From NCBI RefSeq assembly GCF_016908375.1, contig NZ_JAFBDS010000001.1, forward strand, positions 62,001-126,000: DNA of 64,000 nt, read 5' to 3'. The stretch is from Amphibacillus cookii. Its GTDB lineage: Bacteria; Bacillota; Bacilli; Bacillales; Amphibacillaceae. Within the stretch, counting starts at the first letter, position 1, and the number at the start of each line of letters is the position of its first letter. The notes beneath the pieces were generated by a model that made no database searches, was not told the DNA's origin, and saw nothing but the letters and a program-made list of their open reading frames with translations. This document shows positions 56,518 to 64,000 of this stretch, in pieces. The translations under genes were made by a program, and so were the position numbers.

Positions 56518-57891
56518 TTAATGTGCTTGTTTGACTTGATTGACAAGTGCTTTATCCATCCATCTCTTACTTCTCCATCTTGACCACATCAATGTTGCCC
56601 TCACCCATTCATCTGTCAACATCGCAAGCCAAATGCCAGGTAGTCCCAAGTTTAATGTGATACCGAAGAAATAAGCGAGTGGAAGACAAACGCCCCACAT
56701 AATTAACATGCCTATTACAACAGGAAAGCGAGCATCTCCTGAAGCCCTAAGAGCACTAATAATCACCAGGTTGGAGGTTCGTCCTGGCTCTAGAATAAGC
56801 GTAATAACAAGAATCGTTCCTCCTAGTGTAATAATAGCTGGATCATCAGAAAAAAATCCGAATAAGTGCTGGCCAAAGATCGCTAGTATACTTCCAATTG
56901 ATAATGACACAGCCATTGCGTAACGCAAACCAATGAACATATGATGATAAGCTTCTTTTTGTTTGCCAGCCCCAACAAGCTGACCAACAAAAATTTGCAT
57001 GCCCTTTGAAATCGACATTGAAAAGACCGTCATAAATCCCATGAAATTTTGGGCATATACTCGAGTAGCTAGTGCCGTTGCACCTAAGGATGTGACAAAG
57101 ATGGTGATGATAATTTGACTAATGTTATAAGAAAGCTGTTCTCCAGCGGCCGGTACGCCAATATGTAGAATTTTGCTAAGATAACTTTTTTCTAATGTGA
57201 AGAATGCTTTAAACCGTAGTTTAATCGGCATGCGTTTAACCAGTATGATAAATAAACCAATCATTGCTAATAGGCGCATTGAAGCTGTTGCAATAGCTAC
57301 CCCTGTTACCCCAAGTTGAGGGACCCCAAACGCACCGAAGATAAACAAATAATTGCCAAAAATGTTTAATAAATTCATAATTAAGACGACAAACATCACA
57401 TCTTTTGTGTGCCCCATTGCTTGTAAAGTAGCAGAGATGGTTAATATAATGGCTTGGGCAAACAAAGCTGCACCGACAATTATCATATAGGTTTCGGCAA
57501 ATTCCAAAAGCTGTGGTTCAAGTGAAAACAAATTTAAAAATTGTTTGCGAAAGCTAACAACCGTTAAACTTAGTAAGACCCCGAAACTTAAGTTAACGGT
57601 TATTGCATGAGCGATTGTTTTTCTTACATCTTTGGGTTGGTTGGCACCAACGAATTGGGCAACAACGACTCCAGATCCCATCGCCGTAAAATTAAATAAA
57701 ACAAAAGTAAACATCATCACTTGGTTGACGACACCGATTGCAGCTACCGCTTGGTCAGATATATAACTTAGCATAAATACATCGGAAAATTGCATAATTG
57801 CCTGTAAAAAAACCTCAATAAATATTGGCCAAGTAATGAGTAAAAGCTGTTTTTTAGCTGACTGTGTCTCTAAATTTGTTAAGCGCTCCAT
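56518..57891 (-). CDS. MATE-family efflux transporter
   Basis: 457 aa from the ATG at 57891 (a GTG precedes it; GGAG lies seven bases from the ATG). Twelve membrane segments with MATE signatures: FSDVFMLSYISDQAVAAIG near residue 40, SISKGMQIFVGQLVGAGK near residue 290. The second MATE gene of the window, only distantly like that at 39 kb and without a regulator alongside. Substrate unknown. Confidence 0.88.
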   Translation of the reverse strand: MERLTNLETQSAKKQLLLITWPIFIEVFLQAIMQFSDVFMLSYISDQAVAAIGVVNQVMMFTFVLFNFTAMGSGVVVAQFVGANQPKDVRKTIAHAITVNLSFGVLLSLTVVSFRKQFLNLFSLEPQLLEFAETYMIIVGAALFAQAIILTISATLQAMGHTKDVMFVVLIMNLLNIFGNYLFIFGAFGVPQLGVTGVAIATASMRLLAMIGLFIILVKRMPIKLRFKAFFTLEKSYLSKILHIGVPAAGEQLSYNISQIIITIFVTSLGATALATRVYAQNFMGFMTVFSMSISKGMQIFVGQLVGAGKQKEAYHHMFIGLRYAMAVSLSIGSILAIFGQHLFGFFSDDPAIITLGGTILVITLILEPGRTSNLVIISALRASGDARFPVVIGMLIMWGVCLPLAYFFGITLNLGLPGIWLAMLTDEWVRATLMWSRWRSKRWMDKALVNQVKQAH

Positions 57892-57917
57892 CACGATTCT
57901 CCAGTTTCTTTTTATAT

Positions 57918-57931
57918 TGTAAACGCTATTA
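57918..57931. promoter_or_regulatory. Candidate cre site upstream of MATE gene
   Basis: TGTAAACGCTATTA, one mismatch to the cre consensus, 27 bp before the start on the minus strand. Confidence 0.45.
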
Positions 57932-58139
57932 TACCATGTTTGTTTGCTATTTTATTTTTTTCATGAGGAAAAGATAAAATTTTAACAAAAGAAGTAAAAA
58001 TTTTAAAGTATCAACAATAACAAAAGCTAATTGTTTTAGAAAAAATGATGAGAAAATCTGCGTATTTATAAGTTTAATATTTGAAGAGGCGTGGTAATAT
58101 TTTTATGAAAGCTAAATAAACTCAATACAGGAGGTGTCA

Positions 58140-58562
58140 ATGATGGGAAATCTATTTCCTCGTAAACGTGATGTTTTTGATTGGTTGCCAAGTTTTTTAG
58201 AACGCAACCATGATCAGTCGTTATTTGATTTTGATGTACCAAAAGTCGATGTCAAAGACAAGCGAGATCACTACGAAATTGACGCAGAACTTCCTGGGTT
58301 TGACAAGGATAATATTGTTGTCGAGTACAAAGACAACTTCCTTACGATTGAAGGTCGACAAGAACAAAGTATAGAATCAGAGCAAGATGACTTTGTTCGT
58401 CGTGAACGTGCCTATGGTTCATTCAAGCGTCAATTATATGTTGGTGACATCGATGAATCACAGATTAAAGGTCAATTTAAAAATGGCTTACTCACATTAA
58501 CTGTACCAAAGTCACCGCAGATCAATGGAGATAACGATGCATATCGAATTGACCTTGAATAA
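58140..58562 (+). CDS. Small heat-shock protein, Hsp20/alpha-crystallin family
   Basis: 140 aa from the ATG at 58140 (a second ATG follows directly) after AGGAGGTGTCA. Alpha-crystallin domain from residue 35: VDVKDKRDHYEIDAELPGFDK, ERAYGSFKRQLYVG and the GLLTLTVPKS end (G-x-L motif). Holds unfolding proteins in an ATP-independent way. No CIRCE or CtsR-like box was found directly upstream. A terminator follows. Confidence 0.9.
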   Translation: MMGNLFPRKRDVFDWLPSFLERNHDQSLFDFDVPKVDVKDKRDHYEIDAELPGFDKDNIVVEYKDNFLTIEGRQEQSIESEQDDFVRRERAYGSFKRQLYVGDIDESQIKGQFKNGLLTLTVPKSPQINGDNDAYRIDLE

Positions 58563-58577
58563 TTAGTCTATTCCCCT

Positions 58578-58605
58578 CCCCACCTACGTTAAGGTGGGGT
58601 TTTTC
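58578..58605 (+). terminator. Rho-independent terminator after hsp20
   Basis: CCCCACCT pairs with AGGTGGGG around ACGTTA, followed by five T. Confidence 0.85.
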
Positions 58606-58661
58606 ACTTATCGATAATGTTCGAATCTATCATAACACTCAAGCAAAAAATGCTTACCGGC

Positions 58662-58804
58662 ATAAAACGTAGGCGTTTCGTTGTCCCACCACTGATGGTA
58701 GTTGAGTATCGGAACATTAGCGTCCGTTATCACCCCCCCTCAATCGATTGACCTCTGTTCTCTATTTTGAGGTGGGGTTTTACGGATGGTTATCTGTGAT
58801 AAAT
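58662..58804 (-). repeat. Hairpin repeat, family RB, copy 5 (inverted)
   Basis: On the minus strand TTTATCACAGATAACCATCCGT, inner stem ACCTC/GAGGT around AAAATAGAGAACA, CCCC/GGGG, then ACGGACGCTAATGT and the CGTTTTAT end. Closest to copy 1. Between hsp20 and dhaK. Confidence 0.7.
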
Positions 58805-58870
58805 GAATGGCTTAAATCGTTATATTTAGGGAATAGGAATAACATGACATGATATAAAGGAGGATTAAGA

Positions 58871-59857
58871 GTGAAGAAGATCATCAACCAACCGGATCAA
58901 GTGGTTGATCAAATGTTAAAAGGATTTGTTTATGCTAATGGAGAGCTCGTCAAGCGTGTCCCGAATACAACGGTTATTGTTCAAAAGCACAAAGAAAAGA
59001 ACAAAGTTGCTTTAGTCAGTGGCGGTGGTAGTGGTCATGAGCCCGCACATGCGGGGTTTGTTGGAAAGGGAATGCTGACAGCTGCTGTGGCTGGGGAAGT
59101 ATTCACCTCACCTTCACCTGATCAAGTGCTAGAAGGCATTAAAGCAGCAGATAATGGCGCAGGTGTATTGTTAATTATTAAAAATTACACGGGTGATGTC
59201 ATGAATTTTGAAATGGCAAAAGAATTAGCTGAAGCAGAAGGGATTGTAGTTGAACAGTTAATTGTTGATGATGATATTGCTGTTGAAGATAGCACCCATA
59301 CAGCCGGTAAACGTGGGGTGGCTGGAACGGTGATTGTTCATAAAATACTTGGAGCAGCTGCGGATTTGGGAATGTCCCTGACTGACATGAAAGCATTAGG
59401 AGATGAGCTAGTTAAACAAGTGAAGTCGATTGGTGTGGCTTTGACAGCTGCCACTGTACCAGAAGTAGGAAAGCCAGGGTTTTCACTAGCCGATGATGAG
59501 ATGGAGTATGGTGTTGGGATTCATAGTGAACCTGGTTATCATCGAACAAAGGTTAAGAGCTCATCGGCTATAGCTGAGGAATTAGTCAGTAAATTAAAAC
59601 AAGCCTTTGATTTTCAAAGTGGTGAAACATATGGTTTGCTCGTTAATGGCTTAGGAGCGACCCCGTTGATGGAACAATATATTTTCCTTCATGATGTAGA
59701 AAAACAGTTAGCAAACGAAGACGTATCCGTAGCTTTTAAAAAAGTCGGCGCTTTAATGACATCACTTGATATGAACGGGGTGTCACTCACGCTCGTTAAA
59801 TTAGAACAGGACTGGTTGAAACTTTGGCAACACCCTGTAGATGTGACAGATTGGTAA
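58871..59857 (+). CDS. dhaK: Dihydroxyacetone kinase subunit DhaK
   Basis: 328 aa, GTG start after AAAGGAGGATTAAGA. GGGSGHEPAHAGF (residues 51-63) and GIHSEPGYHR with His218, which binds dihydroxyacetone covalently; the number is the same as in E. coli. Together with DhaL and phospho-DhaM it turns dihydroxyacetone into its phosphate. First gene of dhaKLM. Confidence 0.95.
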   Translation: MKKIINQPDQVVDQMLKGFVYANGELVKRVPNTTVIVQKHKEKNKVALVSGGGSGHEPAHAGFVGKGMLTAAVAGEVFTSPSPDQVLEGIKAADNGAGVLLIIKNYTGDVMNFEMAKELAEAEGIVVEQLIVDDDIAVEDSTHTAGKRGVAGTVIVHKILGAAADLGMSLTDMKALGDELVKQVKSIGVALTAATVPEVGKPGFSLADDEMEYGVGIHSEPGYHRTKVKSSSAIAEELVSKLKQAFDFQSGETYGLLVNGLGATPLMEQYIFLHDVEKQLANEDVSVAFKKVGALMTSLDMNGVSLTLVKLEQDWLKLWQHPVDVTDW

Positions 59858-59869
59858 GGAGGAATGAAT

Positions 59870-60460
59870 GTGTTAACGGTAGATAATACAAAAGCATGGT
59901 TAGAACGATTTGCTGATAAGATTGAGACAAATAAAGCTTATTTAAGTGAGTTAGATAGTGTGATCGGTGATGGTGATCACGGCAATAACATGGCTAGAGG
60001 CGTAAAAGCGATGAAAGAAAAGCTTTCAGAAGAGGATTATGCTCAGCCAGAAGAGGTATTAAAAGATGCTTCGATGGCTCTGCTATCAAAAATTGGTGGT
60101 GCTTCAGGCCCACTTTATGGCAGTGCTTTATTAGCGATGTCTAAACAAGCAGGCCAAGATTCAGCTGATCTTCATGCCATCATAAAAGCAGGGCTTGAAG
60201 GGATTACAAAACGAGGAAAGGCAGAAGTTGGAGAGAAGACAATGGTTGACGTTTGGTCCCCAGTTGTTGAACACTTAGCTGAAGGAACCGTCACCATTGA
60301 AGATGTTCAAGACAGTGTTGAAGCGACCAAGGAGTTAAAAGCATCAAAGGGAAGAGCTTCTTATCTTGGTGAGCGGTCACTAGGTGAATTAGACCCGGGT
60401 GCGGTGTCAAGTGGCTTTTTGTTTGAAGCGATGATTGAAGGAGAGATAATTGATGAGTGA
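59870..60460 (+). CDS. dhaL: Dihydroxyacetone kinase subunit DhaL (ADP-binding)
   Basis: 196 aa from the GTG at 59870, seven bases after AGGAGG (an ATG at 59864 touches the binding site). LDSVIGDGDHGNNMARG near residue 27 holds the Mg-ADP-binding aspartates; GGASGPLYGSAL and GRASYLGERSLGELDPGA complete the site. The bound ADP is re-phosphorylated by DhaM. Overlaps dhaM by 8 bp. Confidence 0.95.
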   Translation: MLTVDNTKAWLERFADKIETNKAYLSELDSVIGDGDHGNNMARGVKAMKEKLSEEDYAQPEEVLKDASMALLSKIGGASGPLYGSALLAMSKQAGQDSADLHAIIKAGLEGITKRGKAEVGEKTMVDVWSPVVEHLAEGTVTIEDVQDSVEATKELKASKGRASYLGERSLGELDPGAVSSGFLFEAMIEGEIIDE

Positions 60461-60824
60461 TATTGGGATTATCTTATCGTCACATGTCTTTGAACTGGCT
60501 GAAGGTGTCTATCAATTGTTACAAGAAACAGCACCTAACGTTTCGATTACGTATGCTGGTGGGACCGATGACGGTGAGATTGGATCAAGTTTTGAGCAAA
60601 TTACAGCAGCGATTAAAGAAAACGAAGCGGATCATTGCTTTGCCTTTTATGATTTAGGAAGTGCGAAGATGACAATGGAGATGGCAGTAGAAATGACAGA
60701 CAAGACAGTTGAGGTAATGGATGTTGCCTTTATCGAAGGTGCCTATACAGCAGCATCGTTACTGTCAGGTGGAACTGACTATGACGATGTGGTCGAACAG
60801 TTAAAACCGTTGACGGTTAAATAA
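60453..60824 (+). CDS. dhaM: PTS-dependent phosphotransfer subunit DhaM
   Basis: 123 aa, a single EIIA-mannose-like domain: GIILSSHVFELAEGV with the phosphorylated His11, and GSAKMTMEMA. Lacks the HPr and EI-like domains fused in E. coli DhaM, as is usual in Firmicutes. It takes phosphate from HPr and loads it on DhaL-ADP. A hairpin ends the operon. Confidence 0.92.
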   Translation: MSDIGIILSSHVFELAEGVYQLLQETAPNVSITYAGGTDDGEIGSSFEQITAAIKENEADHCFAFYDLGSAKMTMEMAVEMTDKTVEVMDVAFIEGAYTAASLLSGGTDYDDVVEQLKPLTVK

Positions 60825-60837
60825 TAGATGGTGAAGA

Positions 60838-60876
60838 AGGAAGAGGCCGAATGAAATCATTTGGTCTCTTCTGTAT
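60838..60876 (+). terminator. Terminator after dhaKLM
   Basis: GAAGAGGCCGAATGA pairs with TCATTTGGTCTCTTC (G-T pairs), around AA, with little T-run. Confidence 0.6.
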
Positions 60877-61129
60877 TGTATAGAGGAGCAAATACGATGT
60901 TACTATTTTAGTAGCTACAAACGGATTAACCAATTGAAAAATTTAAACACTCCTCTTTTTCTGCATTGTTAGGTGAAATGTTCTAGATCATACGCCTGGT
61001 AAATGAAAAAGTCTCATCTACCTCCCACTTTTTCCTCATTTTACACGAATTAACAGTATTCATCTGTTAAAAAACAAAGATTTCCGATAAAATAATAACG
61101 TGAATAGGTTTGACTGAAGGAGGATGTTT

Positions 61130-62050
61130 ATGAATCCAAGGTATTGTTTTGTGATACTAGGCTTTAGCCTACTATTTATATTAGGAGGGTGCTTATCAAT
61201 GGATGATGAAAATCAAAAGACAACATTAGAAGATCATAATGACGATGATTACTATATGCGTGTTCAAGACTATACCGGTGAAGAATATACACTGGCTAAT
61301 GGTAGCCGAACCAACCAAATCGCTAATGATAATCAAGAGCTTGTCGAGGAAGCGGTGATCCGTTTTTTTGTGGAAGAATACAAAACAGAAGTGATTGTTC
61401 ATAATATCGTTGGTAATGTCGACGGAGCAACGGTTTTTGTTGAATCTGTTGGTGAACCGCATTTTTATTCTTATGCGATTATCCCGATTGATGTAGAGAA
61501 TGAACAAATTATGGTTGAACAGGTTTGGTCGCAGGAAGGGCAAGTAGAAAATGCGATTGTAACAGGGTTATATGGTTTGGTTTATCAAGATGAATTTGCA
61601 AACTTAGATCATGTTTTAGAGGATATATTAAAGGAATATAGTATAGTTGGTCATACAATGGGAGCTGTAGCTAATACCGGTGGAAGAGGCTATGGCAATC
61701 CATACTATTTTGTACAAGTGTCAAATAGTTCTGTTTTTGAAGAGGTGTGGAGAACTTACTTGAATGAACCATCAATAAGTAGAGAGGAATGGATGGCTTT
61801 ATTTGAAGAATTGAATTTCAACGGAGACTCTATTTCTATAGGGATGCACCTTTTTATGGAAGAAAAGAATGTTGAGCCTGATCAAGATGCATTAGATGCG
61901 ATTGCTACTGCGATAGAAGAGGCAGATCAAATTCCAATTGGGACGTATTCAATTTCTCTACATGATAATAAAGTGAGTAAGAGCTCAGGTCGAGGGAGTA
62001 AAGAGAATTCAATTGATCGTTCATACCCGAATGATATTATAAAGGAATAG
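61130..62050 (+). CDS. DUF1672 lipoprotein (TilA-like immunity candidate)
   Basis: 306 aa from the ATG at 61130 (GGAGG, six bases). Lipoprotein signal ending LFILGGC. Mature part has DUF1672 features: YTGEEYTLANG, VHNIVGNVDGATVFVESVGEPHFYSYAI, VWSQEGQVENAIVTGLYGL. In Staphylococcus aureus such lipoproteins guard the cell from the type VII-secreted lipase TslA, and this gene lies 10 bp upstream of a TslA-like gene. So it is the likely immunity protein; the reference system is established, its transfer here inferred. Confidence 0.82.
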   Translation: MNPRYCFVILGFSLLFILGGCLSMDDENQKTTLEDHNDDDYYMRVQDYTGEEYTLANGSRTNQIANDNQELVEEAVIRFFVEEYKTEVIVHNIVGNVDGATVFVESVGEPHFYSYAIIPIDVENEQIMVEQVWSQEGQVENAIVTGLYGLVYQDEFANLDHVLEDILKEYSIVGHTMGAVANTGGRGYGNPYYFVQVSNSSVFEEVWRTYLNEPSISREEWMALFEELNFNGDSISIGMHLFMEEKNVEPDQDALDAIATAIEEADQIPIGTYSISLHDNKVSKSSGRGSKENSIDRSYPNDIIKE

Positions 62051-62060
62051 GTGTGGATAT

Positions 62061-64000
62061 ATGTCTAGTAGTATAGAAGAAGTGAATCAAATGACTTCAG
62101 ATCAAGATTTAGTTCAGATGGCTGGTTATCATGCTTATCGTAGACTTAACAAGTATGACCGTTTTATTGTAAATGATACGGATTATAGGGTTTTGGATGT
62201 TATTGCAGATACTAAAACTGGATTAGATGCACTAACGGTAATAAATCTAGAGAATAGAGAAGTGACGGTAGTCTATGTCGGCACGGATAAAGACCAGATG
62301 CAAGATATTATCACAGATATTCGCTTACTTAGTGATATTGACGTACCACAACTTGAGGCAGCGCAAGAATATTTTGATGACATGAATGATAAATATGGTG
62401 TCGACTCGATGACCGGGAATTCATTAGGGGGTGCGTTAGTAGGTGCGGTGGCGGTTGAACATCCAGATGTTCGGGCGGTAACATTAAACCCTGCCCTTTT
62501 GCCTGATGGGATGATCGATCCCGATCAAACGTATGACCAAGTCACCAACTATTTTAGTAGCTATGATGCTTTAACCAATACATTAACCGCATTGGAGTTT
62601 GATACGCGCATTCCGGGTAAGCATTATGAAATTTATAATGGAGTACCGATCAGTTTCGATAAAATTGGAGCGAACCATACCGGCTATTTGCGAAATGATC
62701 AAGGGACACAATATTATAAGATTCGTGAAGAAGGCGAAGCGGGTGCTGGGGTGATTCATATTGCCGCGGATGATCATATTGTTACGAGTCTTTGGACCGG
62801 CTTACCGCTTTATGGTGAACGATCTGAGCGGATTAAGATTAATGCTGAAAGTCTATTAATGCTTGCGGCGGGTTTAGAAACGTCAGTGGCTGATCGACTT
62901 GAGTTGTCGCATACATATTTAGGAAATGCTGTAGATATTGTGAAAGATGTCGGGGAGCAAATGACGGAACGAACGTCACAATTACAGACGACGTTTGAAG
63001 ACTTAGTTGAACAGGAGGCGGGGCATTCTTTTTTTACTGGCATTGCCTCACTTGGCACGAAAGCTAAAAATGAGACAAGCTACTTATTTAATTTATTAGA
63101 TGAGGCGGAATTGGAGAGCAACCTTTTATCCAATGTACTTGACTCGCCACCTGGTAAATTATTTGATTTCTTGATTACCAAGAGCCTGAATGTTTTCCAG
63201 CTATTTCGTGAAATGTCGGGTGGATTGTGGTCGTTTAGCTCTGGCATTGAAGAATTAACAACAGCGTTTGATACGGTTATTCACCAAACCCTACCAGAAT
63301 TGTTACAAGACACGCTCCGTCGTAAAGATGCGGTGGTTGAAAAACTGGATACGCATTATGAGATGGTGTTAGATAATAGTCAGCGGTTGCACGATCAATT
63401 AGATAGATTAGGTGCTCAAGTCAGTCAAACAGCCGAAAATTTCACAGGACGTGATTTTCAAATCGCGACATCGATTCAACATCAAACGAACGCCATCACA
63501 GATTTGGTAAAGATACCGACACTTGATCCGTATTATTTTGAAGATAATGATGTGATGGAAGATGAAAAAGCCCTTAAAGATCAACAAGCTGACTTGGCAT
63601 ATACCTTTCTTTCTGAACAGGTCTCGAATTTAATTGCACCTATCTTATCTGGATTATCTGTGGCTGCGCTACTTGTTGAATTGAGGGCCCAGTCGATTGC
63701 TCGCATGGTACGAGGCACCAGCGAATTTTTCTTTAAAATGACAGTGCCAGGTGCAATTATTAGCGTGTTTACTGATTATGATGATAAAGTTCGTGATTAT
63801 ATTTGTAAAACATTAGCCCCCCTTGATGAATTAGAGGCAACGATTAAAGGGGTGCGCCTTGGGGTCAATCGTTTAAGAGATAATTTCCCTGAATTATTAG
63901 CTAACTTTCGGCCATATATCGAAAATGCCATTTTTGCCAATCATAGCTATGCCGATGTCTATGCTTATAATGGGGCAGCGATTGCGATTTTAAAAGAAAT
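62061..64000 (+). CDS. TslA-like lipase toxin with reverse LXG architecture (partial, cut by window end)
   Basis: At least 646 codons, open to the end of the window. N-terminal about 270 residues look like an alpha/beta-hydrolase: YHAYRRLNKYDRF at the start, MTGNSLGGALVG (nucleophile Ser in GxSxG), then LNPALLPDG and a His in NHTGYLRND. The following part is long and helical (TSVADRLELSHTYLGNAVDI, IEELTTAFDTVI), like an LXG domain but C-terminal. This order, catalytic first and targeting last, is that of staphylococcal TslA. Preceded by its likely immunity lipoprotein. No signal peptide; export by the type VII system is inferred. Confidence 0.8.
   Translation, partial: MSSSIEEVNQMTSDQDLVQMAGYHAYRRLNKYDRFIVNDTDYRVLDVIADTKTGLDALTVINLENREVTVVYVGTDKDQMQDIITDIRLLSDIDVPQLEAAQEYFDDMNDKYGVDSMTGNSLGGALVGAVAVEHPDVRAVTLNPALLPDGMIDPDQTYDQVTNYFSSYDALTNTLTALEFDTRIPGKHYEIYNGVPISFDKIGANHTGYLRNDQGTQYYKIREEGEAGAGVIHIAADDHIVTSLWTGLPLYGERSERIKINAESLLMLAAGLETSVADRLELSHTYLGNAVDIVKDVGEQMTERTSQLQTTFEDLVEQEAGHSFFTGIASLGTKAKNETSYLFNLLDEAELESNLLSNVLDSPPGKLFDFLITKSLNVFQLFREMSGGLWSFSSGIEELTTAFDTVIHQTLPELLQDTLRRKDAVVEKLDTHYEMVLDNSQRLHDQLDRLGAQVSQTAENFTGRDFQIATSIQHQTNAITDLVKIPTLDPYYFEDNDVMEDEKALKDQQADLAYTFLSEQVSNLIAPILSGLSVAALLVELRAQSIARMVRGTSEFFFKMTVPGAIISVFTDYDDKVRDYICKTLAPLDELEATIKGVRLGVNRLRDNFPELLANFRPYIENAIFANHSYADVYAYNGAAIAILKE

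Overview
The window comes from a low-GC, Gram-positive, spore-forming member of the Bacillaceae. Evidence: strong AGGAGG ribosome-binding sites with many TTG/GTG starts, cre-like catabolite sites, a YjcZ-type sporulation peptide, ComK, an S-box riboswitch, LPXTG anchoring and type VII-secreted toxins. Plant polysaccharide genes (xylose ABC transporter, alpha-xylosidase, GH5-CBM46 endoglucanase, GH16, beta-glucoside PTS) suggest a xylan/xyloglucan degrader such as Amphibacillus or a relative; the genus is an inference.

Layout. 0-1.4 kb: end of a xylose-type ABC operon (xylG partial, xylH). 1.5-2.8 kb: MITE-like repeat and a graveyard holding a decayed TIR + macro-domain pair (type II Thoeris-like) beside a serine-recombinase tail. 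2.9-7.1 kb: NERD protein, AraC regulator and divergent alpha-xylosidase. 7.1-19.3 kb: catabolic block bounded by two inverted copies of a 0.7-kb repeat. It holds a sugar ABC importer without its own ATPase, a YjcZ peptide, a broken gene, an S-box riboswitch with an orphan gene, and licR plus cellobiose-type PTS plus 6-phospho-beta-glucosidase.

19.7-29 kb: the most unusual region. A 492-aa helical protein (possible type VII effector) is followed by a tandem array of two small membrane-anchored families, A (five copies, one frameshifted) and B (seven copies). Each later unit is preceded by a decayed copy of the 3' tail of the 492-aa gene, and family A resembles that protein's C-terminus.

29.3-37.7 kb: LPXTG-anchored 5'-nucleotidase behind a Pho-box-like 11-bp array, a GH5 endoglucanase, a membrane protein, and a ComK whose only well-placed start codon is ATA. 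37.8-38.8 kb: repeat carrying twelve exact-period 41-bp units. 39-46.7 kb: MATE exporter with divergent MerR regulator, then a TetR-MFP-RND efflux operon. 47.2-60.8 kb: zinc-ribbon membrane protein, candidate structured RNA, glycerol dehydrogenase, GH16-GT2-deacetylase exopolysaccharide operon, GltS, VOC protein, aldo-keto reductase, MATE, Hsp20 and dhaKLM. 61.1 kb to the end: a DUF1672 lipoprotein and the first part of a reverse-architecture LXG lipase, resembling the staphylococcal TilA/TslA pair.

Several repeat families (about 150-bp hairpin element, 0.3-0.8-kb MITE-like elements with terminal inverted repeats, 41-bp tandem units) fill most long intergenic regions. No tRNA, rRNA, CRISPR array or intact transposase gene was seen.
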